DNA from: an uncultured Saprospiraceae bacterium
Lineage (GTDB): Bacteria > Bacteroidota > Bacteroidia > Chitinophagales > Saprospiraceae
DNA: 57,386 bases
Reading direction: 5' to 3'
NCBI GenBank assembly: GCA_937928405.1
Contig: CALFWZ010000019.1
Location: forward strand, 1-57,386
The position numbers and the translations under genes were made by a program. Under the pieces are notes generated by a model. The model ran no database searches. It was not told the DNA's origin and saw only the letters and a list, made by a program, of their open reading frames with translations. Shown one piece after another: positions 45,080 through 53,252 of the stretch (the first letter of the stretch is position 1; every line of letters starts with the position of its first letter).

Positions 45080-45209
45080 GAACTAATCAGCGTGTTTTTT
45101 AAATAGGTGAATTAGTTCAAAAAGAAAAATGAAATTCTTTAGGAAGTGCGTAACTTCTTTGGTGAATAAATGGAATGGTTTGAATTGGTAGGAAAGGGTA
45201 ACAAATATA
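45080..45209 (-). promoter_or_regulatory. Putative -7 box and structured leader of metY
   Basis: TATATTTG on the minus strand (45209-45202) fits TAnnTTTG and would start a leader of about 135 bases. The leader includes a perfect 8-bp hairpin (GAACTAAT / ATTAGTTC, 45080-45118) ending 21 bases before the start codon, and a weak GAAGT/ACTTC hairpin (45143-45157). I do not see SAM-I or SAM-II riboswitch landmarks. Confidence 0.35.
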
Positions 45210-45267
45210 TGTGATTATATCTTAAGAAGTAGAAAATTAGGTGGATAATTTTTTTATTAAACAATTT

Positions 45268-48200
45268 CTAATTGTAGAGTACAGAAATATCTCCACTAAA
45301 AATCAAAGTACTACCATCTATAAACTCGACTTCAACAAAATATATGTAAACGTTCTGACTAGCTTTTTCTCCTTTAAAGCTGCCATCCCAACCTAGGTCC
45401 GGTTGATTGATCGGGATATTTTTAGTCCCAAAAATCTGAGCACCCCAGCGATTGAAGACTGAAAATTTATTGATTCCTTTTATACTATTTGGATCGCCAG
45501 AAACATAAAAATAGTCGTTATGACCATCTCCATTTGGAGAAAACGCATTTGGAATGTATATTTTTTTGGCAGAAATATTAAGGGTCACTTGTGCTTGCGC
45601 ACAAACCTCGGGACATTCTACCGCACAAACTTCGTAAGTAAAATATTCGGTCCGGTTGGTTCCTTTTTCTTCGGGAGTATAGTAAATGACATTTTCATCA
45701 TTGATCAAAATATTTCCACTAGACAGATTAAAACTGCGAAGATGGTATTGCTCATAATTTTGAAGACTATCATTTTCAAGAACATGAATTTGATGGATAC
45801 TGCCTTCAAAAAAGTCTAAATTGTCATCATGCGCAAAAATTCCATTTGGAGGTAGCACTTCAACAGAATCCATTGTCGTGCAGCTACTGAAAGGATCTGT
45901 TATTTGCAAGTGGTAAATGCCTGGAACCTTTACATCTGGATTTATTTGATAATTTTGGAATGTTGAATCAGGACCACTCCAGAACATTTGGTATTCATCT
46001 AGCGCAACTGAACCATTCAACGTAACTGCTCCCATGTCACAGTCAAATAAAATATCTGCTCCCGCATCAACTTGTGGAACGGATTCAATGCTTAATTGGA
46101 AAGTCAAAGTTGGACCCTCACAGTCTTCTACTTTTTGGATAACCCAAAATTTATAAATACCTGGAATATTGTTTTCCATAGTTGGCGTAAAACGATTATT
46201 GGTTCCAATATAAATGGGATCAACTCCAAGTAAAGGATCCATATCATACCAATAGTAAATGGCTGTAAGCCTAGGTTCTATTAATTCGAAGGTTGGGATT
46301 ATTTCATTTTGGCAAATTGTAATATTTTCTATTTTTGAATTTCCCATTTCAATCTCTGTTCCTTTGCAAGGAATACAGACGGAATTATCACAATCTAGAA
46401 TAGTCATTTGGTCATTTGTAGAACAGGGATTCCCATCATCACAGGGCAGAATTGATTTAGGGCCATTAGCACAATCTAAGCGCTCGCCTTGACAAGGAAT
46501 ACAAATAGAATTATCGCTATCAAGGATTGTTTGTTGATCATTGATGGTGCATGGATTTCTATCATTGCAACTTACCAAAGAAGTTGTTCCATTGGAACAA
46601 TCAACTGGTGTGCCTTGACAAGGAACGCAGATAGATTCATCGCAATCTAAAATGGTCTGTTGATCGTTGATAGTAAAAATATTTCCATCATCACAGTTGA
46701 CTATCGAAGTTGTACCTGAGTTGCAATCAAGCGGTGTACCTGCGCACGGGATACAAATGCTACCGTCACTATCGAGGACGGATTCTACATCATTGCTGGT
46801 ACATGGATTATTATCGTCACAAGTTACTATGGAAGTGGTACCGTTAGAACAATCCACAGGTGCACCTTGACAAGGAACGCAAATAGAATTATCACAGTCT
46901 AAAATGGTCTGTTGGTCATTGATGGTAAAAACATTTCCATCATTACAATTGACGATAGAAGTAGCACCTGAGTTGCAATCAAGCGGTGTACCTGCGCACG
47001 GGATACAAATGCTACCGTCACTATCAAGGACGGATTCTACATCATTGCTGGTACATGGATTGTTATCGTCACAAGTTACTAAAGAGGTTGTTCCATTTGA
47101 ACAATCCACCGGCGTACCTAGACAAGGAACGCAAATAGAATTATCACAATCTAGCATAGTTTGTTGATCGTTGATAGTAAAAACATTTCCATCATCACAA
47201 TTGACCATCGAAGTAGCACCAGAATTACAGTCTAGCGGAGTACCTGTACATGGTATACAAATGCTGCCATCACTATCAAGGACGGATTGAACATCATTGA
47301 TGGTGCATGGATTATTATCATCACAGTTAACGATAGAAGTTGTACCATTGGAGCAATCCACCGGCGTACCTAGACAAGGAACGCAAATAGAATTATCACA
47401 GACTAGAATAGTTTGTTGGTCGTTGATAGTAAAAACATTACCATCATTACAATTGACCATCGAAGTAGCTCCTGAATTACAGTCTAGCGGAGTGCCCGCA
47501 CATGGAATACAAATACTGCCATCACTATCAAGGACGGATTGAACATCATTGATGGTGCATGGATTATTATCATTACAGGTTACTATGGAAGTGGAACCGT
47601 TGGAGCAATCCACGGGTGTTCCTTGACAAGGAACGCAAATAGAATTATCACAGTCTAGAATAGTTTGTTGATCATTGATGGTAAAAACATTTCCATCATT
47701 ACAATTGACGATAGAAGTAATTCCTGAATTGCAATCTATTGGTGTTCCCGTACATGGAATACAGGTTCTACCATCAATATCTAAGATTGTTTTTTTATCG
47801 TTGTTGGTACATGGATTATTGTCATCACAAGCTACCACAGAAGTTGTTCCATTGGAGCAATCAATTGGTGTTCCCTGGCATGGAATACAAATAGCACCTC
47901 CACAATCAAGGTAGGTTAGTTGATCGTTAATGGTTAGGTTATTTCCATCATCGCAAGTAACAGTGGTTGTGGGACCAGAGGAACAATTAGTTGGCGTACC
48001 TTGACAGGGGATACAAATAGAACCATCGATCAAAGAAACGGTCATAGAATCCTGAACTGTACAAATATTCATATCATCACAAAGAATATTTGAATAGTAT
48101 ATTGGGTTACACGAATCACAAGCGTTGGATGGTAAGTTTTGATTTTGAGCTGTTCCAAGTCCCTGACCTGAATTTCCGGCAGCCAAAGGAATCCCCGTAG

Positions 48201-50286
48201 CATTTATTCCTCCAATGATTGTATCATTTTCAAGGTCTAATAAATTTAAATTTCCAGTTCCTTCCACGGCATCGGGGCAACCATCTGCGTCACTATCTAA
48301 ATCATAGAGATCAAAAATTCCATCATTATCAGTATCTAATTTTTGACATCCACCAATACTAAAATCATCCCAGCCAAACTCGGTATGACCTTTTAAATTG
48401 TAAAAGTACACTCTAAATTCATAATTGGTGGCGGGGTGAAAAGTGATGGGCTCAACTTCAATGACATCTAAAATATGAATATCAATTGGTTTGATGTGTA
48501 CATTTTCGATTAAGGTATTACTGGTAGAAAATCCATCGGTAGAGTAGAGCACGGAGAAATTAAAGGAGGCATCCTGGTTTTGTAATTCTAAGGCATTATA
48601 ATGTGAGATCGCGGTGATTTCAATAGACGCTGTCCAACCAGGTTGGGTTGTAAAAGTATAAGGCAGATAGTCCTCGTTGGTTATGGATTCTGCAAGTGAG
48701 GAACTGGTAACACCTCCAACAATGGAATTGGAATAAATTAAACTAATCGTGGTGCCGGGTCCATTCCTCTCATCATCAGCTGAACTGATAAAGTTAGTAT
48801 CAAAGTTTGATTTAAAATGGCCTTTGGGTTGTCCTATTGGATCATCTTTATTATGACTCCAACCAATCAATCGAATGGGCATCATACAATCTTCTTCTAC
48901 GGTATCTGGGATACCATCATTGTCATCATCTTGATCGCAAAAATTATTGATGTTATCGTTATCCTGATCGTCACAATTTGTAGCATCTAAGCAATCTTGA
49001 CAGTCAAAACAATCAATTAGGTTATCACCATCGTTGTCAATTCCATCATTACAAATTTCAGTTAAACAAGGACCGATTAAAGGGTTTCTCCAATGCGTCA
49101 ATAAAGGATTTTCGTAACTAATTGAGATGACTAACCCATTGGCATCAACGATTGGGATTCCATTCCCAGCCATACCATCTATGTCTGAGTCGTTAATATT
49201 TTCCTCCAAGGCATCAAAACAACCATCTCCGTCGGCATCTAATTCATAAGCATCATATTGACCATCAGGGGTGGATTCACTGTCTCCAATTTCATAATTC
49301 AAAATACCACTTTCCGAAAATGTTTCTAGGTCATCGAATAATCCATTATCATCAAAAAGATAGTCAAGACCATCAATTCTTCCATCGTGGTCAAGATCTT
49401 CTGCGCCGTGACCTGCTTCATCTACATCTAGAATACCATCATTATCTGAGTCTAAATCAAATTTATTAATGATGCCATCAAAGTCAACGTCTTGACAAGT
49501 AGAAAGCATAAATTGAGCGATGTTTTCTTGAGGCACCGTTGTCAAATCTGAGTCAACGAGATTGGTTAATTTTATGGAAAAACCTTCACAAAGCCCAAGT
49601 GTTTCAATTTCAAATTCTGCAAAATTGCCACTTCCATCACCACGAATTTCTAAAATGTTAGATGAGGAAATATTGATGTTTGCGAAATTTTCCATCACTA
49701 TATTCCAAATAAATTCTGTAGAAGGATTAATTGGGGTAATTTCTAAGGCGTCCTTAAAATCAATTTCAGAGCCAATGGTATTGGTGGCCGAAAATTTAAA
49801 GACGGTGGGTAATGGAGTCGTTAAGGTAGTTGTTAAACCGCTATTGGATTGGAAGTGATTTTTATCTTGTAATTGCAAGACTTGATTTCCCAAAGCTCCA
49901 ACGAGGCTGACTTGATTTGCTCCACCAAAGGCAATTGGTGGGGTGATAGTTATTGGTTGCGGTAAATTTTCTCCATTTGAATAAATGGTTAGCACTTCAG
50001 CAACTTCTCCCGGAAGATGACTATTTCCTGAAAAACTATGAATGCTGATCGGAATATTTGGGCATTCGAAGCGATCCGGAATCCCATCATTATCATCATC
50101 TAAATCACAAAGATCTTCAGAGCCATCATTGTCGGTGTCTACACCATTCGAGTCAGGGCAGTAGGCAGTCGTTAATAGAGCGGTATCATTACCATTTTTT
50201 CTTTTTTTTGAATAGTCAAAAGAAAAATGATCTGGCCAGGCCAATAAAAATGAAGTAAGAATGATAGACAGGAAAAATGTTCTCAT
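45268..50286 (-). CDS. Giant cysteine-rich repeat protein with TSP3-like segments and T9SS type B C-terminus
   Basis: 1672 residues from the ATG at 50286, which starts a signal peptide (TFFLSIILTSFLLAW); a GTG at 50325 would add 13 residues. Thrombospondin type 3-like calcium motifs (DTDNDGSEDLCDLDDDNDG, DQDDDNDGIPD) are scattered over about 45-700. Residues 761-1306 are 13 tandem 42-residue Cys-rich units in alternating A and B forms. Ig-like segments follow. The last about 95 residues (IPNAFSPNGDGHNDYFYVSG, KFSVFNRWGAQIFG) form a gliding-motility-associated C-terminal domain for T9SS type B export. Likely a calcium- and disulfide-stabilised surface fibre or adhesin; the function is inference. 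Confidence 0.9.
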   Translation of the reverse strand: MRTFFLSIILTSFLLAWPDHFSFDYSKKRKNGNDTALLTTAYCPDSNGVDTDNDGSEDLCDLDDDNDGIPDRFECPNIPISIHSFSGNSHLPGEVAEVLTIYSNGENLPQPITITPPIAFGGANQVSLVGALGNQVLQLQDKNHFQSNSGLTTTLTTPLPTVFKFSATNTIGSEIDFKDALEITPINPSTEFIWNIVMENFANINISSSNILEIRGDGSGNFAEFEIETLGLCEGFSIKLTNLVDSDLTTVPQENIAQFMLSTCQDVDFDGIINKFDLDSDNDGILDVDEAGHGAEDLDHDGRIDGLDYLFDDNGLFDDLETFSESGILNYEIGDSESTPDGQYDAYELDADGDGCFDALEENINDSDIDGMAGNGIPIVDANGLVISISYENPLLTHWRNPLIGPCLTEICNDGIDNDGDNLIDCFDCQDCLDATNCDDQDNDNINNFCDQDDDNDGIPDTVEEDCMMPIRLIGWSHNKDDPIGQPKGHFKSNFDTNFISSADDERNGPGTTISLIYSNSIVGGVTSSSLAESITNEDYLPYTFTTQPGWTASIEITAISHYNALELQNQDASFNFSVLYSTDGFSTSNTLIENVHIKPIDIHILDVIEVEPITFHPATNYEFRVYFYNLKGHTEFGWDDFSIGGCQKLDTDNDGIFDLYDLDSDADGCPDAVEGTGNLNLLDLENDTIIGGINATGIPLAAGNSGQGLGTAQNQNLPSNACDSCNPIYYSNILCDDMNICTVQDSMTVSLIDGSICIPCQGTPTNCSSGPTTTVTCDDGNNLTINDQLTYLDCGGAICIPCQGTPIDCSNGTTSVVACDDNNPCTNNDKKTILDIDGRTCIPCTGTPIDCNSGITSIVNCNDGNVFTINDQQTILDCDNSICVPCQGTPVDCSNGSTSIVTCNDNNPCTINDVQSVLDSDGSICIPCAGTPLDCNSGATSMVNCNDGNVFTINDQQTILVCDNSICVPCLGTPVDCSNGTTSIVNCDDNNPCTINDVQSVLDSDGSICIPCTGTPLDCNSGATSMVNCDDGNVFTINDQQTMLDCDNSICVPCLGTPVDCSNGTTSLVTCDDNNPCTSNDVESVLDSDGSICIPCAGTPLDCNSGATSIVNCNDGNVFTINDQQTILDCDNSICVPCQGAPVDCSNGTTSIVTCDDNNPCTSNDVESVLDSDGSICIPCAGTPLDCNSGTTSIVNCDDGNIFTINDQQTILDCDESICVPCQGTPVDCSNGTTSLVSCNDRNPCTINDQQTILDSDNSICIPCQGERLDCANGPKSILPCDDGNPCSTNDQMTILDCDNSVCIPCKGTEIEMGNSKIENITICQNEIIPTFELIEPRLTAIYYWYDMDPLLGVDPIYIGTNNRFTPTMENNIPGIYKFWVIQKVEDCEGPTLTFQLSIESVPQVDAGADILFDCDMGAVTLNGSVALDEYQMFWSGPDSTFQNYQINPDVKVPGIYHLQITDPFSSCTTMDSVEVLPPNGIFAHDDNLDFFEGSIHQIHVLENDSLQNYEQYHLRSFNLSSGNILINDENVIYYTPEEKGTNRTEYFTYEVCAVECPEVCAQAQVTLNISAKKIYIPNAFSPNGDGHNDYFYVSGDPNSIKGINKFSVFNRWGAQIFGTKNIPINQPDLGWDGSFKGEKASQNVYIYFVEVEFIDGSTLIFSGDISVLYN
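46369..48006 (-). repeat. 13 x 42-residue tandem repeat with alternating cysteine positions
   Basis: Exactly 1638 bases, 13 units of 126. Consensus starts C-x-GTP-x-DC and ends C-(I/V)-P, so each unit ends with C40 three residues before the next unit's C1 (C-x-P-C). Six cysteine sites exist at 1, 8, 18, 24, 35 and 40. Type A units (2, 4, 6, 8, 10, 12) have C24 (NPC) but Ser or Ile at 35. Type B units (1, 3, 5, 7, 9, 11) have C35 (LDC, or LVC in unit 5) but Phe or Leu at 24. Unit 13 has both. The period at DNA level is therefore 252 bases. Confidence 0.9.
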
Positions 50287-50723
50287 AGGATCTTTAATTT
50301 CTAAATACCATAAAGGGTATTTCACGCAAAATAATTAACTAATAAAAGGTTGGAATCATCAATCCTCAATGAATTACAATAATGTGGTCACATCACTGAT
50401 GGTTCTTGAACTTGATTTTCAATCCAATTTATAGTCAGCCTAATTTGGTGAACTTTTCTCCTCTCAATTTGATCTTAAGCGTCAAAAAGTCTGAAATTAT
50501 GGGAGGAAGACTACCCAAATGATTCTAAAACCATGCCATTGAGATTTTAAAAACCCGAGGAGGGAATTAATCGCGGTATTTTCGCATCTATTCCTAGAAA
50601 AAATTTGTTCTATTACCGAGAAATTATAGGAGGATTAGGAAAATTTTTGATTTTGACTAATTTGCTGTAGATTCCGTATTTTTCGAGGAAATGAACTTGA
50701 TTTAAGTATTAATTTCAACAATA
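50287..50723. other. Intergenic region upstream of the AraC regulator
   Basis: About 440 bases between divergent genes, no gene visible. An AAATACC-N6-GGTATTT hairpin (50303-50322) lies in the leader of the giant protein gene. The 50641-50690 part has promoter-like TTTG boxes (50646-50649, 50652-50655) and weaker downstream TA-rich boxes (TAGATTCC, TATTTTTC), imperfect in spacing. Confidence 0.4.
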
Positions 50724-51776
50724 ATGATAAAGAAGTTTCAGCCAGTTTTAAATAAAATCTATCTAATAGAAAAGTATTCAATGTACCATATATTGAAGGG
50801 GGTAGGAGGGATAGAGGTAGATTTTAAAAGCTATCATGATTGGCAGGATAAATTAATTTTTCTTGATAAAGGACAATATATTAAGTTCCAATCAGAAAAC
50901 TTTGAAGTACGGAAAATCGAGTTTGAAGATGAAGATTTTTATCGAAATAAAGATATAAGGGTTCTTTTTAAGCACCTAGTTTCATTGGGATATATTAATT
51001 TTTCGGAGTGTGAAAATTGTAGAAAATACCTTAACTATTCTGTTTTTTCTAATCAAGCCAGTGATATTATTGATGTCTCTTCCAAGCAGTGGTATTGGCA
51101 AAATCCTTTTCATGCCAATCATAATGAGTACCATATAATTTTTGATATCAAGGATATAATAGATGAACAGTATAAAAATCAATTGACAAACGATAAATTG
51201 TCCAAAATTATTGGTGTTCAAGGTTATGAGGCACAAGCACTATTCAAATCAAAAATAGGTCTTTCCGTTAAAAAGCTGATTGGTCAAAAAAGATTTTTAG
51301 AAAGCAAAAAGGATATAGCCTTTGGTGATAAAAGCATTAAGGAAATTGCGTACGAATATGGATTTAAAGATCCTGCCTATTTTAATCGCGTCTTTAGTAA
51401 ATCTGCTGGAATGAGTCCTAATAAATTTAGAAAAACAATTGACTTTGAGGGACGAGATACTTTTTTACCGGAATTATATCAACTATTAGATGCCCATCAT
51501 AAGGACCAACGGTCAGTTGATTTCTATGCAAATAAGATGAATTTATCTATTAAGACCTTAAGTAAAAAGGTAAAGGATAAACTTAATATTTCTTTAGGTC
51601 AACTGATCCGAAAGGAATTAATTAATACGGCTAAAATTTTGCTGCAAACTGATATCCCTATTAAAGAAATTGCTTTCGAATTAGGTTTTGAAGAACCCAA
51701 TCATTTCTCTTCTTTTTTTATTCACCATACAAATATTTCTCCTTCCGCCTATCGGCTCAAACTGTCAAGTAAGTAA
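50724..51776 (+). CDS. AraC-family regulator with two tandem HTH domains
   Basis: 350 residues. The N-terminus (about 1-80) resembles a small cupin-like or short sensing region without clear ligand residues. Two AraC-type helix-turn-helix domains follow. The first (about 155-240) includes SIKEIAYEYGFKDPAYFNRVFSKSAGMSP and the second (about 258-350) includes PIKEIAFELGFEEPNHFSSFFIHHTNISP; landmark pieces are IKEIAYEYGFKDPAYFNRVF and IKEIAFELGFEEPNHFSSFF. AraC regulators usually carry one such two-helix module, so a full second copy is unusual. The gene is followed by an NTF2-like, SPW-like and YHS gene set that it may control. Confidence 0.85.
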   Translation: MIKKFQPVLNKIYLIEKYSMYHILKGVGGIEVDFKSYHDWQDKLIFLDKGQYIKFQSENFEVRKIEFEDEDFYRNKDIRVLFKHLVSLGYINFSECENCRKYLNYSVFSNQASDIIDVSSKQWYWQNPFHANHNEYHIIFDIKDIIDEQYKNQLTNDKLSKIIGVQGYEAQALFKSKIGLSVKKLIGQKRFLESKKDIAFGDKSIKEIAYEYGFKDPAYFNRVFSKSAGMSPNKFRKTIDFEGRDTFLPELYQLLDAHHKDQRSVDFYANKMNLSIKTLSKKVKDKLNISLGQLIRKELINTAKILLQTDIPIKEIAFELGFEEPNHFSSFFIHHTNISPSAYRLKLSSK

Positions 51777-51873
51777 GGCTTAGTCTATCTACCTTCTTTT
51801 TTATTTCTTGAAAAAAAATTAAAAGTGCAATTAAAAGGGAATTTTTCGTATGAAGAAATCTCTTACCTGCCTG

Positions 51874-51881
51874 TATTTTTG
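51874..51881 (+). promoter_or_regulatory. Putative -7 box for the NTF2-like gene
   Basis: TATTTTTG, an exact match to TAnnTTTG, 37 bases before the ATG at 51919. It lies downstream of an earlier in-frame ATG at 51850, which supports choosing 51919. No TTTG at standard spacing. Confidence 0.45.
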
Positions 51882-51918
51882 CGTTGTAAATAATTTTATA
51901 ATTCAAAATACATTTATA

Positions 51919-52269
51919 ATGAATATTAAAGAACAAGTTCAAAAAATGGATGCCTTAGTATCTCAAGGCGCTATTGTAGACGCAGTAAAAACATTTTTTT
52001 GTGATCATGCAAATACTTCAGATTACAATAATGTAACCACATCTGGAAAAAACCAAATGATTGCTAAAATGGAAGGATTTGTTGGGGCTATCCAATCTAT
52101 CAACGGCATTACCCACCATCGTACACTGGTTGATGGCAATAATACCAACTCTGAATTCACCTTTGATTTTGATATGAAAGATGGAAGTAAAATCCTCTGG
52201 CATGAAATCATTAGTAGGCAATGGAATCCGGAGGGAAAGGTAATTCAGGAAGAATATTTTCAAGCATAA
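51919..52269 (+). CDS. SnoaL/NTF2-like protein
   Basis: 116 residues from the ATG at 51919. The pattern of a long first helix (IKEQVQKMDALVSQGAIVDAVKTFF; landmark DALVSQGAIVDAVKTFF), then TSGKNQMIAKMEGFVGAI, then beta strands with HHRTLVDGNNTNSEFTFDFDM and a final W-x-x-G-K-V-x-x-E-E-Y-F fits the cone-shaped SnoaL/NTF2 fold. Such proteins are small-molecule isomerases, hydrolases or binding proteins; no catalytic residues can be assigned. It begins a probable three-gene unit with the SPW-like and YHS genes (36 and 33 bases apart). Confidence 0.78.
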   Translation: MNIKEQVQKMDALVSQGAIVDAVKTFFCDHANTSDYNNVTTSGKNQMIAKMEGFVGAIQSINGITHHRTLVDGNNTNSEFTFDFDMKDGSKILWHEIISRQWNPEGKVIQEEYFQA

Positions 52270-52304
52270 TTCATTTTATTTTTTAATCAATAAATATTAG
52301 AACA

Positions 52305-52673
52305 ATGAAATTTATAACAAAACAAATCCATGCCTTCTTGGATTATCCAGTAGCCATAGCGCTTATAGCTTTACCTTTTTTATTAGGATTGGGAGCAACA
52401 AATCCTATAGCCTTACAGCTGTCCGTGGTAACTGGAGTAGCCGCATTAATTTTAACAATCCTAACAGATCACCATCTTGGAATTATCAAAGTAGTTCCAT
52501 ACAAGATTCACTTGTTAGTAGATTTTTTAGTAGGACTAACTTTTGTATTAGCACCGTTTATTTTTTCCTTCGAAGGAATTGACAGTCTATTCTATTGGGT
52601 TAATGGCGCTGCGGTACTTTTCGTCGTTAGCATGCATAAACCAGAGGTGACAACTGCTGCAACACCTAATTAA
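52305..52673 (+). CDS. Four-helix SPW-repeat-like membrane protein
   Basis: 122 residues, essentially all membrane helices (about 12-32, 38-55, 68-90, 92-110). The two halves resemble each other: YPVAIALIALPFLLGLGATN and VDFLVGLTFVLAPFIFSFEG, the duplicated pattern of SPW-type proteins. Its function is unknown. It lies between the NTF2-like and YHS genes on the same strand; this group of three is probably cotranscribed and may be controlled by the AraC regulator. Confidence 0.75.
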   Translation: MKFITKQIHAFLDYPVAIALIALPFLLGLGATNPIALQLSVVTGVAALILTILTDHHLGIIKVVPYKIHLLVDFLVGLTFVLAPFIFSFEGIDSLFYWVNGAAVLFVVSMHKPEVTTAATPN

Positions 52674-52705
52674 TAAATTTTTTAATCATATAATCATATA
52701 ATATC

Positions 52706-53173
52706 ATGAAACAGTTAATAGTTTTAATCACCGTTTTTTTTCTATCTTCTTTTAGTTTATTCGCACAAGACAATAAAGCGAATAATATTGATAACAGTAA
52801 TATTGCTTTAGAAGGATATAGTCCAGTTTCTTATGCTGACTTAGGTTTGGCCCAAAAAGGAGTGAAGGAGTTTAAATCTGAGTATCAAAAGATAACTTAT
52901 TATTTTACTTCTGTTGAGCAGAAAGCAACCTTTGATAAAAATCCAGAAAAATACTTGCCAGCGTATGGTGGATTTTGTGCCTTTGGAGTTTATGCTGGAG
53001 CAAAATTTCGACCAGACCCAAATAAATTCATTAGCAAGAATGGCACTTATTTTATGTATTTATACAACTTAGAGTTAGATGCTCAACAACTTTGGCTTAA
53101 CGAGAAAGATGAGCAAAAATTAATTAGTACTGCCGATGAAAACTGGAAAAAGTTGAGTTTGACACATAACTAA
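52706..53173 (+). CDS. Exported YHS domain protein
   Basis: 155 residues. Signal peptide (about 1-21, ending SLFAQ). A YHS domain is visible as IALEGYSPVSYAD, then YYFTSVEQKATFDKNPEKYLPAYGGFCAFGVYAG (landmarks FDKNPEKYLPAYGGFCAFG). The conserved Tyr, Pro and Gly-Cys around GGFCAFG suggest metal contact, as in YHS proteins that bind copper or other metals; this is family knowledge, not shown here. It is the last gene of the probable unit and ends in a strong terminator. Confidence 0.88.
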   Translation: MKQLIVLITVFFLSSFSLFAQDNKANNIDNSNIALEGYSPVSYADLGLAQKGVKEFKSEYQKITYYFTSVEQKATFDKNPEKYLPAYGGFCAFGVYAGAKFRPDPNKFISKNGTYFMYLYNLELDAQQLWLNEKDEQKLISTADENWKKLSLTHN

Positions 53174-53189
53174 AACTAACAAAATTTGA

Positions 53190-53228
53190 AAAGAGGTAAA
53201 CCCATATTAGGTTTACCTCTTTTTTTTG
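53190..53228. terminator. Strong bidirectional terminator between YHS gene and dnaG
   Basis: AAAGAGGTAAACC pairs perfectly (13 bp) with GGTTTACCTCTTT around a 7-base loop, followed by a T-run on the plus strand (about nine T) and by TTTT-like A tracts on the other strand. It ends both convergent units. Confidence 0.85.
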
Positions 53229-53252
53229 CGGTCATTGATAATTAGAATAGAA

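Noticed and set aside
45059..45209. A SAM riboswitch upstream of metY
   Set aside because: The conserved aptamer strings of SAM-I and SAM-II are absent on the minus strand.
46259..47914. Several long plus-strand open frames
   Set aside because: They are antisense to the Cys-repeat gene and repeat with its period; they arise from the repeats.
46369..48006. A CRISPR array or noncoding satellite, because of the regular DNA repeats
   Set aside because: Units are 126 bases long, diverge only at tolerated codon positions and keep one reading frame throughout; they are protein repeats.
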